A stretch of DNA of 64,000 bases, taken from NCBI RefSeq assembly GCF_033115175.1, contig NC_084827.1, positions 19,090,001 to 19,154,000 on the forward strand. The letters are read 5' to 3'. The notes under the pieces were generated by a model, which worked only from the letters and a program-made list of their open reading frames with translations, did no database searches and had not been told where the DNA came from. Of this stretch, positions 23,822 to 34,565 are shown in pieces; positions within the stretch are counted from its first letter, which is position 1, and each line of letters starts with the position of its first letter. The translations under genes were made by a program, and so were the position numbers. This DNA comes from Lepus europaeus. Lineage: Eukaryota > Chordata > Mammalia > Lagomorpha > Leporidae.

Positions 23822-24110
23822 CCAGGGACAGGCACTGGGCTTAGCTATGCAGCTGCTGATTAGGAGCGCACATCCCGTATCTGGGTACCTGGGCTCCAAT
23901 CCTGGCCCCTTCCCCAAGTCCAGCTTCTTGCTAATACACACCTGGGGAGGAGGGCTGATGGCTCAAGTACTTGGCCTGCTACCTGCACGACCAACCTGGG
24001 TTGAGTTCCTGGCTCCTAGCTTTGGCCTGGCCCAGTATCTCTCTCTTTCTCTGTCTCTCCCCCTCTCTCTGTAACTTAGCCTTTCAAACAAATAAATGAA
24101 TCTTTAAAAA
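23822..24110 (+). repeat. C-repeat SINE, older subfamily
   Basis: Plus-strand, from 'gggacaggcactgggcttag' to 'caaacaaataaatgaatc'. The body is shortened before the CT-rich part. Confidence 0.9.
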
Positions 24111-24137
24111 GTTTACAAACAAACGAAGGATGGGAGT

Positions 24138-24445
24138 AGGGGCTGGTGTTGTGGTGTAGCCGGTTAAGCTTCTGCCTGCGGTGCCTGCATCCCATATGGG
24201 CACCAATTCGAGTCCTGGCTGCTCCACTTCTGATCCAGCTCGTGCCTGGGAAAGCAGCGGAAGATGGCCCAAGCGCTAGGGATCCTGCACCCACATGGGA
24301 GACCCTAAGGGAGATCCCAGCCTTTGCCATTGCAGCCAACTGGGGAGTGAACCAATGGGTGGAAGACCTCTCTCTCTGTCTCTCTCCTATCTGTAATGCT
24401 GCCTTTCAAACAAACAAACAAACAAACAAATCTTTACAAAAATAA
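24138..24445 (+). repeat. C-repeat SINE
   Basis: Plus-strand, complete. The tail is an (AAAC)n run. Confidence 0.93.
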
Positions 24446-24561
24446 ATAACGCATGAAAGTCTGAGTCATGGTCATTACCTTACTGGTGTCTAATCGATGT
24501 GAGGTGTTCAGTCAATGTTGTTGGATAAATTTTGTATTTTTCATTTATTTAAAGCAATTTT

Positions 24562-24880
24562 TAAAGATGTTGTTTTATTCAAAAGTTTCAAAATGAGAGA
24601 GAGGGGGAGACAGAGAGAGAGAGAGAGAGAAAGAGAGAGAGTGTGAGAGATCTTTTATTCACTGATTGATTCCCCAGATGGTCCCAATGGCCAGGGCTGG
24701 GCCAAGCCTAAACCAGGAGCCTAGAACTCCACCTGGGTCTCCCATATGGGTGCAAGGGGCCAAGCACTTGGGCCATCTTCCACTGCTTTCCCAGGTGCAC
24801 TAGCAGGGAGCTGGATCCCATATGGGATGCTGGTGTTGCAGGAGGTAGCTTAACCCACTGAGCCACAACACTGGCTCCAT
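24562..24880 (-). repeat. C-repeat SINE
   Basis: Minus-strand with a long GA-run (24594-24645) and head 'ctgagccacaacactggctc'. It forms an inverted pair with the next copy. Confidence 0.92.
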
Positions 24881-24907
24881 GTTAAGAGTTTTTAAAAGAT
24901 CTTAAGA

Positions 24908-25242
24908 GGGGCCGGCACTGTGACACAGTGGGTTAAAGCCCTGGTGAAGCGCCGGCATCCCATATGGGTGCTGGTTCTTGTCCTGGCTGCTCCACTTCTG
25001 ATCCAGCTCTCATCTGTGGTCTGGGAAAGCAGTAGAAGATAGCCCAAGTCCTTGGGCCCCTGCATCCACATGGGAGACCCAAAACAAACTTCTGGCTCCT
25101 GGCTTCAGTTCGGTGCAGCTCTGGCCATTGCAGCCATCTGGGGAGTGAACCAGTGGATGGAAGACCTCTCTCTTTGTATCTACCTCTCTCTGTAACTCTG
25201 TCTTTCAAATAAATAAAATAAATCTTTAAAAAAAAAAAAAAG
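24908..25242 (+). repeat. C-repeat SINE
   Basis: Plus-strand, complete, with an A-rich tail (AATAAATCTTT then A13). Confidence 0.93.
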
Positions 25243-25257
25243 ATTCCAAGAGTATCT

Positions 25258-25436
25258 GGATCCAGCTCCCTGCTGATGGCCTGAGAAAGCAGTGGAAGAT
25301 GGCCTAAGTTCTTGGCCCCTGCACCCTCGTGGGAGACCTGGAAGAAGCTCCTGCCTCCTGCCTGGCCCTAGCCATTGTAGCCATCGGGGAAGTGAAGCAG
25401 AAGATGGAAGCTCTCTCTCTCTCTCTGTAACTCAGA
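25258..25436 (+). repeat. C-repeat SINE, 5'-truncated
   Basis: Plus-strand body from 'ggatccagctccctgctgat' to the CT-run. It lies directly after the tail of the preceding copy. Confidence 0.85.
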
Positions 25437-25469
25437 TTTACAGAGAGAGAGCAAGAGCGAGCGAGCACC

Positions 25470-25830
25470 TGGATCTACAGGTTAAGCAGCATAACTACCC
25501 AGGCTGCCATGACCAAGTAGCACAGACAGCGGCTCCCCGGCAGGAACTTACCTCGCACAATTCTCAAGGTATAAGGTGCCAGGAAGTAGAGGGCTCTCGT
25601 CTTGGCTTGCAGGTGGCCACCTCCCTGCCGTGTGTGCACCCAACCTTCACCTTCGCAGGGTGTGAGCAGGGAAGGGGAACAGAGGGAGCGCCCCAGCAGG
25701 CAGAGGCCACGCCCTCATGACCTCATCTAAGCCTAATCCCCTCCCCCAAAGGCCCCGCCCCAAACACCATGGGCTGGGTTCATCCTCTGCTGCGGCAGAG
25801 GGGGACCACGACCGCTCACTCAACAGCAGA
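25470..25830 (-). mobile_element. LTR fossil, probably ERVL-MaLR type
   Basis: The block order (inactive 'cacaattctcaaggtataag' region, 'cttggcttgcaggtggccac', 'cctcatgacctcatctaagc', 'cccaaaggccccgcccc') matches an old mammalian solo LTR read from the minus strand. It is fragmentary and old (pre-lagomorph radiation), with no internal region. Confidence 0.5.
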
Positions 25831-26280
25831 AATTCAGGTGCCCCAAGTCTCGTGTACCAGATAGGGGCTGGAGAGTGAGGGAGGCGGGAGCCCCGTGCAG
25901 GAGCTGTGGGTGTTCCTGTCCCTCCACGGAGCCCAGAAAGGGCTGGGGTCACCTCCCGGCCACTGAGGAGGCAGTGGGAGACCTCTGGAGAGCTGGTGGG
26001 TGGTACTTGCATATCAATGTCTCTGGCTCGTTCTAGAACCTTGGTAGGAGGTCCCAGCCCTCTCCGGGACCCGGGGCCACTTAGGGGACTATCAGGCCCG
26101 GTGACACTGTGCTGATGACGCTCTGAGGGGAAAACCCGGGGAGCCCCACACCCAGCAACGTCCCAGAGACACATGGGGGGAGGAGTGGGGGGGGGGACCG
26201 AGGGCCCATAGCCATTTCCGTGACAACTCCAGTCTGATTCTCAGGTCTTTCCGCAGGTGCCCGCCTGCTCTGCCCGGTGC
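25831..26280. other. Unique intergenic sequence
   Basis: Nothing is recognised. A G-rich patch (26175-26199) is the only notable composition. Confidence 0.4.
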
Positions 26281-26566
26281 ACCCTTTATTTGAAAGGCAG
26301 AGTTAGAGAGACGGAAAAGCAGAAAGAGGTCTTCCATCCACTGGTCCGCTCCCCAGACAGCCACAACAGCCATGGCTGGGCCAGGAGCTTCTTCCTGGTC
26401 TCCCACATGGGTGCAGGGGTCCAAGCACTTGGGCCATCTTCCACTGCTTTCCCAGGCCACAGCAGAGAGCTGGATCGGAAGTGGAGCAGCCGGGACTCGA
26501 ACAGGCACCCGTATGGGATGCCGGCACTACAGGCAGTGGCTTTACCCACTGTACCACAGCGCCTCT
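26281..26566 (-). repeat. C-repeat SINE
   Basis: Minus-strand, tail trimmed to 'ctttatttgaaaggcagag', head 'ctgtaccacagcgcc'. Confidence 0.92.
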
Positions 26567-27514
26567 GTCATTACGCTTGGCCACTGGGCTTCCTGAAGCT
26601 CTCACATCTGAATTCTTTTTCGCGTGAAGACAAGGACATAGGATTTCTGTCGGGTGCAGCGGCTCTGCCCAGGCACCGTGGTGAACAGACCTTGTCACTC
26701 AGCGAGGGAGCAGTCAGAGACGGAAACGGGGGGAAGGGGGGCTTGATGCACAAGGCAAGGTGCACTGGGCAGAGGGGCGCTCTGCCCTCCCACACCTGCC
26801 CTCCTCACTGCCCCTTGGGGCCTGCGGCAGCTGCACCTGCAAACTCCTCCTGTGCCCTCGCTGGACAGTGGCTTCCACCCAGCCCATTTGGTGGTGGCTT
26901 CACACACACACACACACACACACAGCTCAGCTGCCACTGTGGGTGCTGGAGGCAGCTCAGTCCCCTTACAGAACAGGAGCCCAAGGCTGCGTGTGTCACC
27001 CCCGGTCACCCAGAGGCAGGGGTGAAGGCCAGAGAGAGAGAAGACGTCCAGGGGTGCTGACAGTTCCGCTCCCAAGGCCAAGGATGGACCGGTTGGAGGA
27101 GCCTCCAGTTGTTTGTGGCAAACATGACCGTGGCCGGGATGACAACGACTGGGTGTCCCAGCAGCCAGACCAGGAGGCCCAGGGAGATGCAGTCCGAGGA
27201 ACGCCAGTGCCTGGGTTTGCCCTGGGGGTCTCGCCTCCCAGTGACCGCTGCGAGCCAACAGCACCTTGACACTGTGGGGTGGGGCTGGGGCGGTCCCCAG
27301 TGTAACAGACCCAGGTGCAGGGTTGGGGGCAGGCAGGCGATTGGAACCAGCAGGGTCCGAGCAGTGAATGGCGGGCAAGGCGGCTGTGGCTGTGGCTGTG
27401 ACCCCGCCTGTGGGGAAGGAGCGGCTGGCCCGTGGAGACAGAGGCACGGGCGTGGCTCAGAGACTGCAAGGCCAACTGGGCAGGGGCAGAGGGTACTGGC
27501 TTGTCTGCCTCCCA
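26567..27514. other. GC-rich unique sequence with (CA)n
   Basis: Contains a (CA)12 microsatellite at 26901-26924. Long minus-strand frames (26695-27447 and 26996-27685) are open but overlap each other and resemble no protein I know. Confidence 0.5.
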
Positions 27515-27590
27515 AGGGACATGAACCAGCACCCATAAAGGATGCCAGCTAGGCAGGCTTAGCCTTCTGCATAGCAGCACTGGCCCCCCG
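27515..27590 (-). repeat. C-repeat SINE head fragment
   Basis: Only the tRNA-like head survives: 'acatgaaccagcacccata' to 'agcagcactggccccc'. Confidence 0.8.
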
Positions 27591-27719
27591 CCCTGATTTC
27601 CTGATGTGAATGTTTGGTGTGTGGACATCGATGTGGTTTTGTACATATTACACGTGTAATATACACTTACACAAAGGGCGTGCATCTACATGTAGGACAG
27701 AATGTGAGTTCGTGAGTCT

Positions 27720-27953
27720 CAGTCAATGGTTTTCAATGGGGGATGATCTTTTTCCTCTTGGGAGACAACTGGCAATATCCAGAGACGGTTTTGTTGTCAC
27801 AGCCAAGGGCGCACTGCCAGCAGTGTGGTGGCAGGAGGCCAGCAGAACCCACAGCGGGGACCCCGCTAACCCTCTCGTCACCCACAGGAAAGCTCCTGTG
27901 ACAAGCACCCATCCAGCCCCGGATGTCAAGGGCAAGGAGGCAGAGCCCTCTGG
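27720..27953 (+). mobile_element. MER20-like hAT-Charlie DNA transposon
   Basis: Compares along its length with the ~220 bp MER20 consensus as remembered: 'caatggttttcaatggggga', 'gggagacaactggcaatatc', 'cagagacggttttgttgtca', 'gtggcaggaggccag', 'ggatgtcaagggc'. This is a non-autonomous eutherian element, and some copies have regulatory activity in placental mammals. Confidence 0.65.
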
Positions 27954-28026
27954 TCTGGTCAAAGACCTTGATACTACTGTACTGTCAACCTCTCTGTAGG
28001 TTTGAAATGGTTCAGAATGCAAAGTC

Positions 28027-28368
28027 AGAGGCCGGTGTTGTGGTGCCTCGAGTTGAGCCATGGCTTGCGATGCCAGCATCCCATATCAGAGCTGGTTCCA
28101 GGCCCGGCTGCTCCACTTCCAATCCAGCTCCCTACTGATGTGTCTGGGATAGCAGTGGAAGATGGCCCAAGTGTCTGGGCCCTGCACCCATGTGGGAGAC
28201 CCAGAAGAACCTCCTGGCTTCAGCCTGGCCCAGCTCTGGCCATTGTGGCCATTTGGGGAGTGAACCAGCAGTTGGAAGACGGAGCTCGCTCGCCCTCTCT
28301 CTCTCCTCTCTCTCTATATATATTTCTGCCTTTCAAATAAATAAATAAATATTAAAAAATTAAAAACT
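28027..28368 (+). repeat. C-repeat SINE at the 5' edge of the CLPX pseudogene
   Basis: Plus-strand, complete, with the tail 'aaataaataaataaatatta'. Flanks 'gaatgcaaagtcag' and 'aactgcataagcag' may be a diverged TSD. Confidence 0.92.
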
Positions 28369-28370
28369 GC

Positions 28371-30305
28371 ATAAGCAGCAGTGGCTATGAAACTGGCATT
28401 AGGACAGAAAGCTCCTCCTCCTCCAAGGTTAACAACTCCCGGGGAAGGAAGCTGTCGGTCGGTCATTGGCTAAGGTGCTTTCTGTTGCTGTGTATACGCA
28501 TTCTAAGAGGGTAGATAATAAGATCCCAGCTAATCTGAGGCAGCAAAGGCTGAGAAGTGGACCTCCTTATACCTCCTTAACCCCTAGAGAGAAATCAGGA
28601 GCCGAGAGGCTGAGGACCAATTTATGAAACTGCTGCAGGTGGCTGGGATCAGCCCCCGCGGTCACGCTTCCAGAGCAGCCATGCAGCAGCAGGTGCGTCA
28701 GCAAACAGCTCAGGAGAAAGGAGCTTGAAAGGGGCTGGTGCTGTGGCACAGTGGGTTAAAGCCCTGGCCTGAAGCGCTGGCATCCTATGTGGGTGCCGGT
28801 TCGAGTCCCCGCTCCTCCACTTCCAATCCAGCTCTCTGCTATGGCCTGGGAAAGCAGTAGAAGATGGCTCAAGTCCTTGCGCCCCTGCACCCACATGGGA
28901 GACCCAGAGGAGGCTCCTGGCTTCAGATGGGTGCAGTTCCAGTTGTTGTGGCCAACTGGGGAGTGAACCAGCAGATGGAAGACCTCTTTCTCTGTCTCAA
29001 CCTCTCTCTGTAACTCTGTCTTTCAAATAAATAAAATAAATCTTAAAAAAAGAGAAAGGAGCTTGAAAAAGTGACATTGCGCTGCTTGGACCAAGTAGGC
29101 CAGGGAGAGTCTTGCTGGCACACACTCTAGCTAAATGCCCGGATGCTGCTTTTGCTACCTGTGACTGCACGACTCTGGCTCAGGCTGCACGTGTAGGTGA
29201 AGATGCTGAATCTGGGGTTGCCAGACTCCGCCAAGACGCCACCCGTCAGGCAGAAAAGGTACCAGGAATTGTCTTTCTGGACTAAGTAGCTCAGACCGGC
29301 AGCATGCCAGGCACTCAACAGTTCCGGGATGTAGGCGGAGAGGGCGCTGGGCAAGGCTTAGCAAGACTCCTAGAAGATCTGATGGTCAACGCTCCAGGAG
29401 AGAAGTCACGAGAGCTCCGTGGAGACACAGTGGAAGCTGATCCAGCAAGCACCCTGCTGGCTGCATGTGGTGCCTTCAGTGGTTTAGATAGAATTAGCAG
29501 CAAGGGGGAAAGTGAAGAGTGGCTTAGATTTGGGATACCATCTCCCCTGGGAAAAGGCCGAAGAGCCGCAGCTGCCGCGGGCCTTGCGAATGAAGTGGGG
29601 AGTGACACGGACCACGGCATTGCAGAAAAAGATGGACTGTTGCATCACACGGAGGCCGGAGAGCTCTCCGAGTTTGGCTAGCTTCCTGAGGGTGTGGGAC
29701 GGTTGCCTGTGGTAGTGCGCCCGGCCTCGGGGAGAGAACAGTTGCAGGCGGGCCACCTGAGCCACGTAATGCTGTCACTCCAAGGCACCAGGCTCTGTCC
29801 AGCATGGAGAAGTGTGAACCAGGTTCTCCTGAGGATGCTCTGCAAGCTACAGCCAGGCGGGCACTAGAGCAAAAAACAGGTGCACGGGGCTTTCGGTCTG
29901 TGATGGAAAAGCTGGAGCTAGAGCCAATGTCTGACGTCCCTAATTCTGACATTGTGTGTGTGGAGGTTGACAAGGAAGCAGCAGAAGGAGAAAAGAAACC
30001 AGGGTACATTCAGGCTCAAAGGAAAGAATCCCCTGGAGAGGAGGGATGGTCTCGCCAGGCGGATGCTGCCGCCAGCTGAGCAGTTAGACCCCCATCCTGT
30101 CCACTAAGCTCCGCCTTCCTTCATTCAGGATCCTACCTGTTTCTACAGTCTGACATCCAAGGCATTGGATCTGTCCTTCGTATCACACATGGTCAGAAGC
30201 CTTTAGGGTAAGAATCAGATGGTGTATATTATGGTAACATCACGTTGACTTATACAGAGAACATTACATGGACTTTAATGACACCATGTTAGAGATACAG
30301 TGTGC
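28371..30305 (+). pseudogene. CLPX: Processed pseudogene of CLPX (mitochondrial ClpX AAA+ unfoldase)
   Basis: An intronless copy of the CLPX mRNA from roughly residue 220 to the stop codon (30077-30079), plus some 3' UTR. Conserved blocks in order are 'KLALGQKAPPPP', '[14 protein letters not shown]', 'IPANLRQQ', '[12 protein letters not shown]', 'MQQQVRQQ', then after a SINE '[11 protein letters not shown]', '[11 protein letters not shown]', 'GIVFLD', 'FRDVGGEG', 'FGIPSPLGKGRRAAAAAGLA', 'KTGARG' and '[14 protein letters not shown]'. The final residues '[12 protein letters not shown]' resemble the human C-terminus. The Walker A loop GPTGSGKT reads GPSRPGRV, and the Walker B aspartate is followed by a stop, so ATP binding is lost. 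Several stops and frameshifts break the frame. The 5' end is truncated, no terminal poly(A) or TSD is found, and a SINE lies inside. The functional gene makes the substrate-unfolding partner of ClpP in the mitochondrial matrix; this copy is dead. Confidence 0.95.
28731..29051 (+). repeat. C-repeat SINE inserted in the CLPX pseudogene
   Basis: Complete plus-strand copy with a perfect 17-bp TSD, gagaaaggagcttgaaa, at 28714-28730 and 29052-29068. It therefore arrived after the pseudogene formed. Confidence 0.95.
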
Positions 30306-30635
30306 ACTGCTGGCGCTGGCGCTGGGGCATAGTGGGCTAAGCCTCTGTCTGTGGCACTGGCATCCCATATGAGCACTGGTTCTAGTCCCAGCTGCTCCTC
30401 TTTTGCTCTAGCTCTCTGCTATGGCCTGGGAAAGCAGTGGAAAATGGACCAAGTACTTTGGGCCCTGCACCTGTGTAGGAGACCCAGAAGAAGCTCCTGG
30501 CTCCTGGCTTTGAATGGGCCCAGCTCCAGCCGTTGCAGCCATTTCGGGAGTGAACCAGTGGATGGAAGACCTCTCTCTCTGTCTCTCTCTCTCTCTCTGG
30601 AACCCTGTCTCTCAAATAAATAAATCTCTTTTTAA
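30306..30635 (+). repeat. C-repeat SINE
   Basis: Plus-strand, complete, with a (GGCGCT) repeat at its start. It ends the recognisable CLPX-derived sequence. Confidence 0.92.
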
Positions 30636-30646
30636 AAAAGCTTTTA

Positions 30647-30994
30647 GGCCGGCGCTGCGGCTCAATAGGCTAATCCTCCGCCTTGCGGCGCCGGCACATC
30701 GGCTTCTAGTCCCGGTTGGGGCGCCGGATTCTATCCCGGTTGCCCCTTTTCCAGGCCAGCTCTCTGCTATGGCCAGGGAGTGCAGTGGAGGATGGCCCAA
30801 GTCCTTGGGTCCTGCACCCCATGGGAGACCAGGAGAAGCACCTGGCTCCTGCCATCGGATCAGCGCGGTGCGCCGGCCGCAGCGTGCCAGCCGCGACAGC
30901 CATTGGAGGGTGAACCAACGACAAAAGGAAGACCTTTCTCTCTGTCTCTCTCTCTCACTGTCCACTCTACCTGTCAAAAAATAAATAAATAAAT
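30647..30994 (+). repeat. Young C-repeat SINE
   Basis: Complete young subtype with TSD aaaagctttta at 30636-30646 and 30995-31005. Confidence 0.95.
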
Positions 30995-31005
30995 AAAAGC
31001 TTTTA

Positions 31006-31134
31006 TTTGGGCCATCTTCCACTGCCTTCCCAGGCCATAGCAGAAAGCTGGAACAGAAGAGGGGCAGCGCCCATATAGGATGCCCACGCTGCAGGTGGAG
31101 GCTATGCCCACTATGCCACAGCGCCAGTCCCATA
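31006..31134 (-). repeat. C-repeat SINE head-half fragment
   Basis: Minus-strand 'ttgggccatcttccactgcc' to 'gccacagcgccagtccc'. The tail half is missing. Confidence 0.88.
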
Positions 31135-31821
31135 AATCTTTTTTTGTTAAAAAAAAAAAAGTACATTGTTTTAGTTCCATTTTCTAAAAATCTGCTTTAG
31201 CAAAATTCTTAGGAGTTCTTTGAAACAGTGCAGATATTGCAAGAACTGTGGATTTTACAATAATGTCACTCTACAGATGGGAAAATAAATTCTTTAGAAT
31301 TGAATATTGAGATACTATCCTTAGTGTTACCTTTTTCTACCTACATTTACTTCCTGAAAATAACAGAATTTTACGCAGCTTACAATAAGTAGGATGTTTC
31401 TAAATAGCGAAAAGTTGCAGAGAGCAATGCCCTCTCAGATCATCAGAACTACATCCTGATGATCCGTTTGGCTGTACTCCTAGTCTCGCGTGCTGAGGCG
31501 TGACACTAACTTCCCGACTGGTCCTGATGAAAAGGCCATCCTCCTGCTGACTCAGCTGATTTATTTGCCGTCTTTGCTCCATTTCAGTATCACATTTAGT
31601 GAGTAGACGGAGTGGAAGTCTGGCTTACATCTGCAGAACAAAACCATCCATCCATGAATTCTATAAAAGCATGATGTATCCATCAGAGTAACAAGAAAGC
31701 GCCAAGCCAAATAGTGCAATGCTGTGCACTTGCCTGCCCTGTGTGTGTGGGTATGTGTGTGTGTGTGTGTGCTGGCCATTTGTCTAACTCTTCGGCTTCA
31801 TAGAATGTTAAAGGAAGTACG
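31135..31821. other. Unique AT-rich sequence with (GT)n
   Basis: No gene is recognised. It could include more CLPX 3' UTR, which I cannot verify. A (GT)n run lies at about 31740-31770. Confidence 0.4.
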
Positions 31822-32136
31822 GAGGCTGGCACTGTGGCTCAGTAGGTTAATCCTCCGCCTGCAGTACCGGCATCCCATATGGGCACCGGTTTAAGTCCCG
31901 GCTACTCCACCTCCGATCCAGCTCTCTGCTATGGCCTGGGAAAGCAATAGAAGATGGCCCAAGTCCTTGGGCCCCTGTACTCGTGTGGGAGACCCGGAAG
32001 AGGCTCCTGACTCCTGACTTCAGATCAGTGCAGCTCCAGCCAATGCAGCCATTTGGGAAATGAACCAGTGGATGGAAGACCTCTCTCTGTCTCTTCCTCT
32101 CACTGTCTGTAACTCTCAAATAAATAAATAAAATAT
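31822..32136 (+). repeat. C-repeat SINE
   Basis: Complete plus-strand copy from 'ggaggctggcactgtggctc' to 'ctcaaataaataaataaaat'. Confidence 0.93.
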
Positions 32137-32756
32137 TTTCTTTTAAAGATAGAGTTTTGGGTTTTCCTTTCTCTTAGGAAATGAACTTTAAGCTACTACC
32201 ACATTCCAAATCGTGTTGCTGAAATGTTGCGCTTCCTGTGATGTAATCAGACGATGGGAGGTCCCAGGGATGCACTTTGGCTGAGTTTCTTCAGCCTGCT
32301 TGGAGTGGCATGCAACAGAAAGCAGGTGCCGCCGTCGTCTCCTTAGTAACGGTTCCCTCTCCTCTGCAAGTCTTTCCTGCGGTAGCCGCGTTCACTCCCT
32401 TCCTCTCGCAGCACCGGTGTCCTGCTGTGCAGCCGGGGCTGGAGCGGTTTCTGAATCCCTAAGGGTGATCCTCCGGAAACGCACGGGGAGACCCTGCGTG
32501 CCAGCCACTTGCATCGGGGCCGCGGAGTCGCTCTCTTTTGAGTGAACACAGCTGAATGTAAGTGCCATTTGCATTTTGGAACTTACGTTTGGCACGTGAA
32601 GAAAACACAAGGACGAAAGGAAAAGAGAGGAAGACACAGAGCCCCACGCTGCCAAGCACAGGCCCAGGCCTCGCTGCCGCCGCCGACGCACCGACGCCCT
32701 TCCTGGGTCTCCTGTGGTGCCAGGTGTCCCCTGTGGACATCTTTAAAGGGAGAATC
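32137..32756. other. Unique intergenic sequence
   Basis: No repeat or exon is recognised. CpG-containing patches occur at 32320-32540. Confidence 0.4.
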
Positions 32757-32862
32757 AGGGGCCCAAGCACGTAAGCGTCACCTGCTGCCTCCCAGATGCA
32801 CCAGCAGGGAGCTGGATTTGAAACAGCAAGGGCTCAAAACCAAGCACTCGGGCATGGACTGC
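32757..32862 (-). repeat. C-repeat SINE fragment
   Basis: Minus-strand part of body and head: 'caggggcccaagcacgtaag', 'gatgcaccagcagggagctg'. Confidence 0.8.
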
Positions 32863-33009
32863 CCCCGTCCCAATGGCTCCATCACAGCGCGTGCGCGCTC
32901 TGCCCAGAGCATATATTGTTGAAACTGCAGGAATGGACTTGACCACAATTCAGGAATATGGCAAACAAGAAATAAAAAAAGAAAAGAAAAACTAGGAGAG
33001 GAACGGGGT

Positions 33010-33385
33010 GACGGGTCACTGAAGGGTGGCCGGCAGCAATGGAAAACCACGTGGGCGCCAGCGCCCTGGGCGCCGGCCAGGTGTCCACGGAGCCCTGCCG
33101 GTCAGGGCTGCAGCGAGAACGTGCAACGACCTGCCCGGGGATGCCAAAGCGCTCGGCGGCGAAACGGCACGTTGAGAAACCCTCGACTTCAATTGCCCAG
33201 GCCCGGACACGCCGCGCCCCGCGAGCTCCGTGCACCTGTCAGCTCGAGCCGCAGGAGCCATCCGAGCGCCCCCAGGGCGGGAGCTAAGCGCAGCCCCGCG
33301 CCCAGCAGCCCGGCACGCGCGGGAAGACGCGTACTCACCGCGCACAGCAGGTGGCGGACCCCCGCCCGTCAGTGGCCACTCTTGT
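33010..33385. promoter_or_regulatory. Small orphan CpG island
   Basis: CpGs are dense (for example gcgctcggcggcgaaacggc, cgcgcgggaagacgcgtac). On the minus strand an excellent splice donor (GTGAGTACG, preceded by TGTGCGCG) lies at about 33334-33342, as at the end of a first exon. The first 150 bp, ending 'cgttgagaaacc', may be a GC-rich MER20-like element. No coding product is recognised. It could be the promoter of a non-coding RNA or simply GC-rich repeat DNA. Confidence 0.5.
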
Positions 33386-34565
33386 TGGCTCGTCAGAGGC
33401 TGGAAGGTTGTCCAGCGCTGGGGCCCACTTCCCTGGATCTGCCTGGGGCCCTCAGTAAAATGCGTCTACACCTGTGCCTTTATATAAAGGTCTCCCCGAG
33501 TCAGAAGAAAGATAAGAAATGGTTGGTTTGCTTTGGGACTTATCTGATGAGGGGGTGGACAAAACAAGGCAAAATGCTCCAGGTGCATACCTACGCGGTT
33601 GTGCTGTGCCTGGCTCCTTTTGTGTTTGGACGATTTCACAAGCAATTGTGTTACAGCACCACGGACTTGTTTCTGTTTTCTTGGCTCTGCCTGGGTTTCC
33701 TGAGCTGCGTGAGGCGGTACGGGGCTGAGATCTGGGTGCAGAGGCGCGGGGGCCAAGCCGTGCAGGTGAAATGACTTAGCATCCGCTGCCCCAGGACTGG
33801 GGCTGGGGGTGCATTTGGGGGCGCTAAGGTGTCCTGGGAGCCTCTGGGGCAGGAAAGATCGGCGGCGGGGCGGGGTGTGTGTGTGTGTGTGGAGGTTGCT
33901 GTGGGAAACCGCTGCTGTGCTCAACGCCTCCCGTCCAGATAAAGAACACCTGGAGCCAGGATGCCAGGTGGAAAGGAGCCTGGGGGTGCGAGGGGGCTCA
34001 AAGCACCTGTGCAAGGGATGGAGCCGCTTCTAGTAGCCTCAAAACCAGCCTAGTGTTTTACACCACAAAGTCCTGCCCGTACCCTGATAACCTATAGGTG
34101 GTCCGAGCCCCGTCCCAGGAAGGTGTCCTACGTGAAGCCTCTCTGCCCAGGGCCAAGCGGGCTACCCAGTCTGGTATCACCGAGTAATTAACCCTCGGGA
34201 GGATTTTACATGTTCACACCCAGAAGAGAGTGGGGAAGAAGAGAAATGGGGCGGAACAGCCTCCACCCCTGGATGAGCCCCGTCTCCGCCCAGTCACCTG
34301 CCTGGCTGTCGGGTGTGTTCTCTCCATTCCATTTCAAAACCTTGGCGCCCTTCTGAATGGCTGGGTGCTCTGAGTCCCTCGGAAGAGCTGCCCTGGCCTG
34401 GTGGATGCCCCACCCCATTAGCCCCTGCTGCCTCGCTCACCGCCACTCTGTCTCATGCCTGAATTCTTATGTGAAGACAAGAAACTACCCACCCACCTCT
34501 GCTCACAGGGACATCCAGCCACCTGCTAAGGCTGCGGTCCTCGGTGGGTACAAAGGTGACAGTGG
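33386..34565. other. Unique sequence with (GT)n
   Basis: A (GT)8 run lies at 33875-33891. A plus-strand frame (33121-33774) is open but composition-driven, and no gene is recognised. Confidence 0.45.

Noticed and set aside
26695-27685. Long overlapping minus-strand open frames (250 and 229 codons)
   Set aside because: Two frames are open at once over the same DNA, which indicates low stop frequency from GC content. No known domain and no splice signals fit.
29315-30009. Minus-strand open frames of 101 and 161 codons
   Set aside because: They are antisense shadows of the CLPX pseudogene, whose plus-strand reading matches CLPX residue by residue over long blocks.
33121-33774. A 217-codon plus-strand open frame at the orphan CpG island
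   Set aside because: Composition-driven, crosses from CpG-rich to ordinary sequence and resembles no protein.
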